Positions 13,208 to 13,732 of a stretch of DNA of 13,732 nt are shown piece by piece. Location: positions 1 to 13,732 of the forward strand of contig JAHLFD010000146.1 in NCBI GenBank assembly GCA_018883975.1. Direction: 5' to 3'. The position numbers and the translations under genes are program-made. The notes beneath the pieces were generated by a model that was not told the origin of the DNA, ran no database searches, and saw only the letters and a list, made by a program, of their open reading frames with translations. The stretch is from Zhenhengia stercoravium. Its GTDB lineage: Bacteria > Bacillota > Clostridia > Lachnospirales > Cellulosilyticaceae. Within the stretch, counting starts at the first letter, position 1; each line of letters opens with the position of its first letter.

Positions 13208-13732
13208 CTATTCGGCGTAAATCATTTTTACCGTCATTCCGCCATCAATTACAAAGTTACCCCCTGTAATAAATCCTGCATCTTCACCGCTTAAATAAAG
13301 TACTGCCTTTGCTATATCTTCTGGTCTTCCTACCCTACCTGCTAAATGTTGTTGATGATCCTTCTCTCTTAGTGCTACAAATTTTCTATCTTTCTTTTTC
13401 TTCCATGCATTATCTTCAATCCACCCCGGACTAATAGCATTAACTCTTATCTTTGGTCCTAAACTTGCTGCAAGTGCATGCGTTAAAGATAGGAGTGCTC
13501 CTTTTGAAGCCGCATAAGCTTCTGAATTGGGCTCGCTCATAAGTGCTTTTGTAGACGCGATATTCACAATACTTGCGCCTTCACTTATCATATGAGGTGC
13601 GCAGTATTTGCTACAGATATAAGCACCTGTTACATTGACACGCATAACCTGTTCAAATGCTTCTACAGATACATGAAATAGATTACCATTAGTAGTCACT
13701 TCTGCATGATTTACTAAAATATCTATTTTTCC
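13208..13732 (-). CDS. Short-chain dehydrogenase/reductase, N-terminus cut by window edge
   Basis: The C-terminal 174 residues of a classical SDR oxidoreductase, NAD(P)H-dependent, of unknown substrate. The frame is open to base 13732, beginning GKIDILVNHAE, so the GTG at 13699 is internal. The glycine-rich nucleotide-binding motif (TGxxxGIG) lies beyond the edge; about 75 residues are missing. Visible family features are the structural Asn in RVNVTGAY, catalytic Ser in VNIAST, the YAASK pair (Tyr and Lys four apart), RVNAISPGWI and the terminal GGNFVIDGGMT. The usual NNAG motif reads NHAE here, an uncommon variant. It is the first visible gene of the minus-strand operon leading to the pseudouridine synthase; the stop TAG merges with the next gene's ribosome binding site. 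Confidence 0.92.
   Translation of the reverse strand, partial: GKIDILVNHAEVTTNGNLFHVSVEAFEQVMRVNVTGAYICSKYCAPHMISEGASIVNIASTKALMSEPNSEAYAASKGALLSLTHALAASLGPKIRVNAISPGWIEDNAWKKKKDRKFVALREKDHQQHLAGRVGRPEDIAKAVLYLSGEDAGFITGGNFVIDGGMTVKMIYAE

Noticed and set aside
1..13732. Search for CRISPR repeats, toxin-antitoxin pairs, transposases, phage genes or a defence cluster
   Set aside because: No direct-repeat array, no short overlapping gene pair of toxin-antitoxin type and no recombinase or transposase was seen; the genes are housekeeping, transport or sporulation functions of uniform base composition.

Overview
The window comes from a low-GC, spore-forming Firmicute. The Clostridia are the best fit: there is a RecU of the short clostridial type, a PrkA/YhbH/SpoVR sporulation cluster, and GTG/TTG starts next to purine-rich ribosome binding sites. 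A Lachnospirales/Cellulosilyticum-like bacterium is a reasonable guess, but it rests on protein style alone. Genes are densely packed, no gap exceeds about 150 bp, and I see no tRNA, rRNA, CRISPR array, insertion sequence or prophage gene.

Layout from left to right. The 3' two thirds of an M3 oligoendopeptidase (PepF-like, +) enters from the left edge. It converges on a CorA-like divalent cation transporter (-) whose last codons overlap the peptidase stop and run through the peptidase's transcription terminator. Next on the minus strand is a two-gene unit: a WalJ/YycJ-type metallo-beta-lactamase-fold hydrolase followed by a small zinc-dependent phospholipase C-like protein with a TTG start. 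The centre (about 4.4-8.9 kb) is the conserved prkA - yhbH (DUF444) - spoVR cluster, all on minus, tightly coupled, ending in a strong hairpin terminator and preceded by candidate sigma-E-like and extended -10 promoters. Upstream of it on the same strand are recU (Holliday junction resolvase) and a lipoprotein with a GH26-like (beta-mannanase-type) barrel that appears to lack the catalytic nucleophile.

Divergent from recU is a + strand gene for a Tyr/Cys-rich alpha-solenoid (TPR-like) protein of unknown function. It has a recognisable promoter and a seven-G tract as its ribosome binding site. It converges on the last minus-strand operon, with a two-way terminator between them. That operon runs, in transcription order, from a short-chain dehydrogenase cut by the right edge, through an unrecognised two-TM membrane protein, to an RluC/RluD-family pseudouridine synthase.

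Most genes are housekeeping or sporulation functions. I do not see a convincing undescribed multi-gene system. The best leads are individual oddities: the CorA tail overprinting the pepF 3' UTR, the cytoplasmic PLC-like protein with nearly all zinc ligands, the nucleophile-less GH26-like lipoprotein between recU and prkA, and the orphan solenoid protein with a homopolymeric ribosome binding site.
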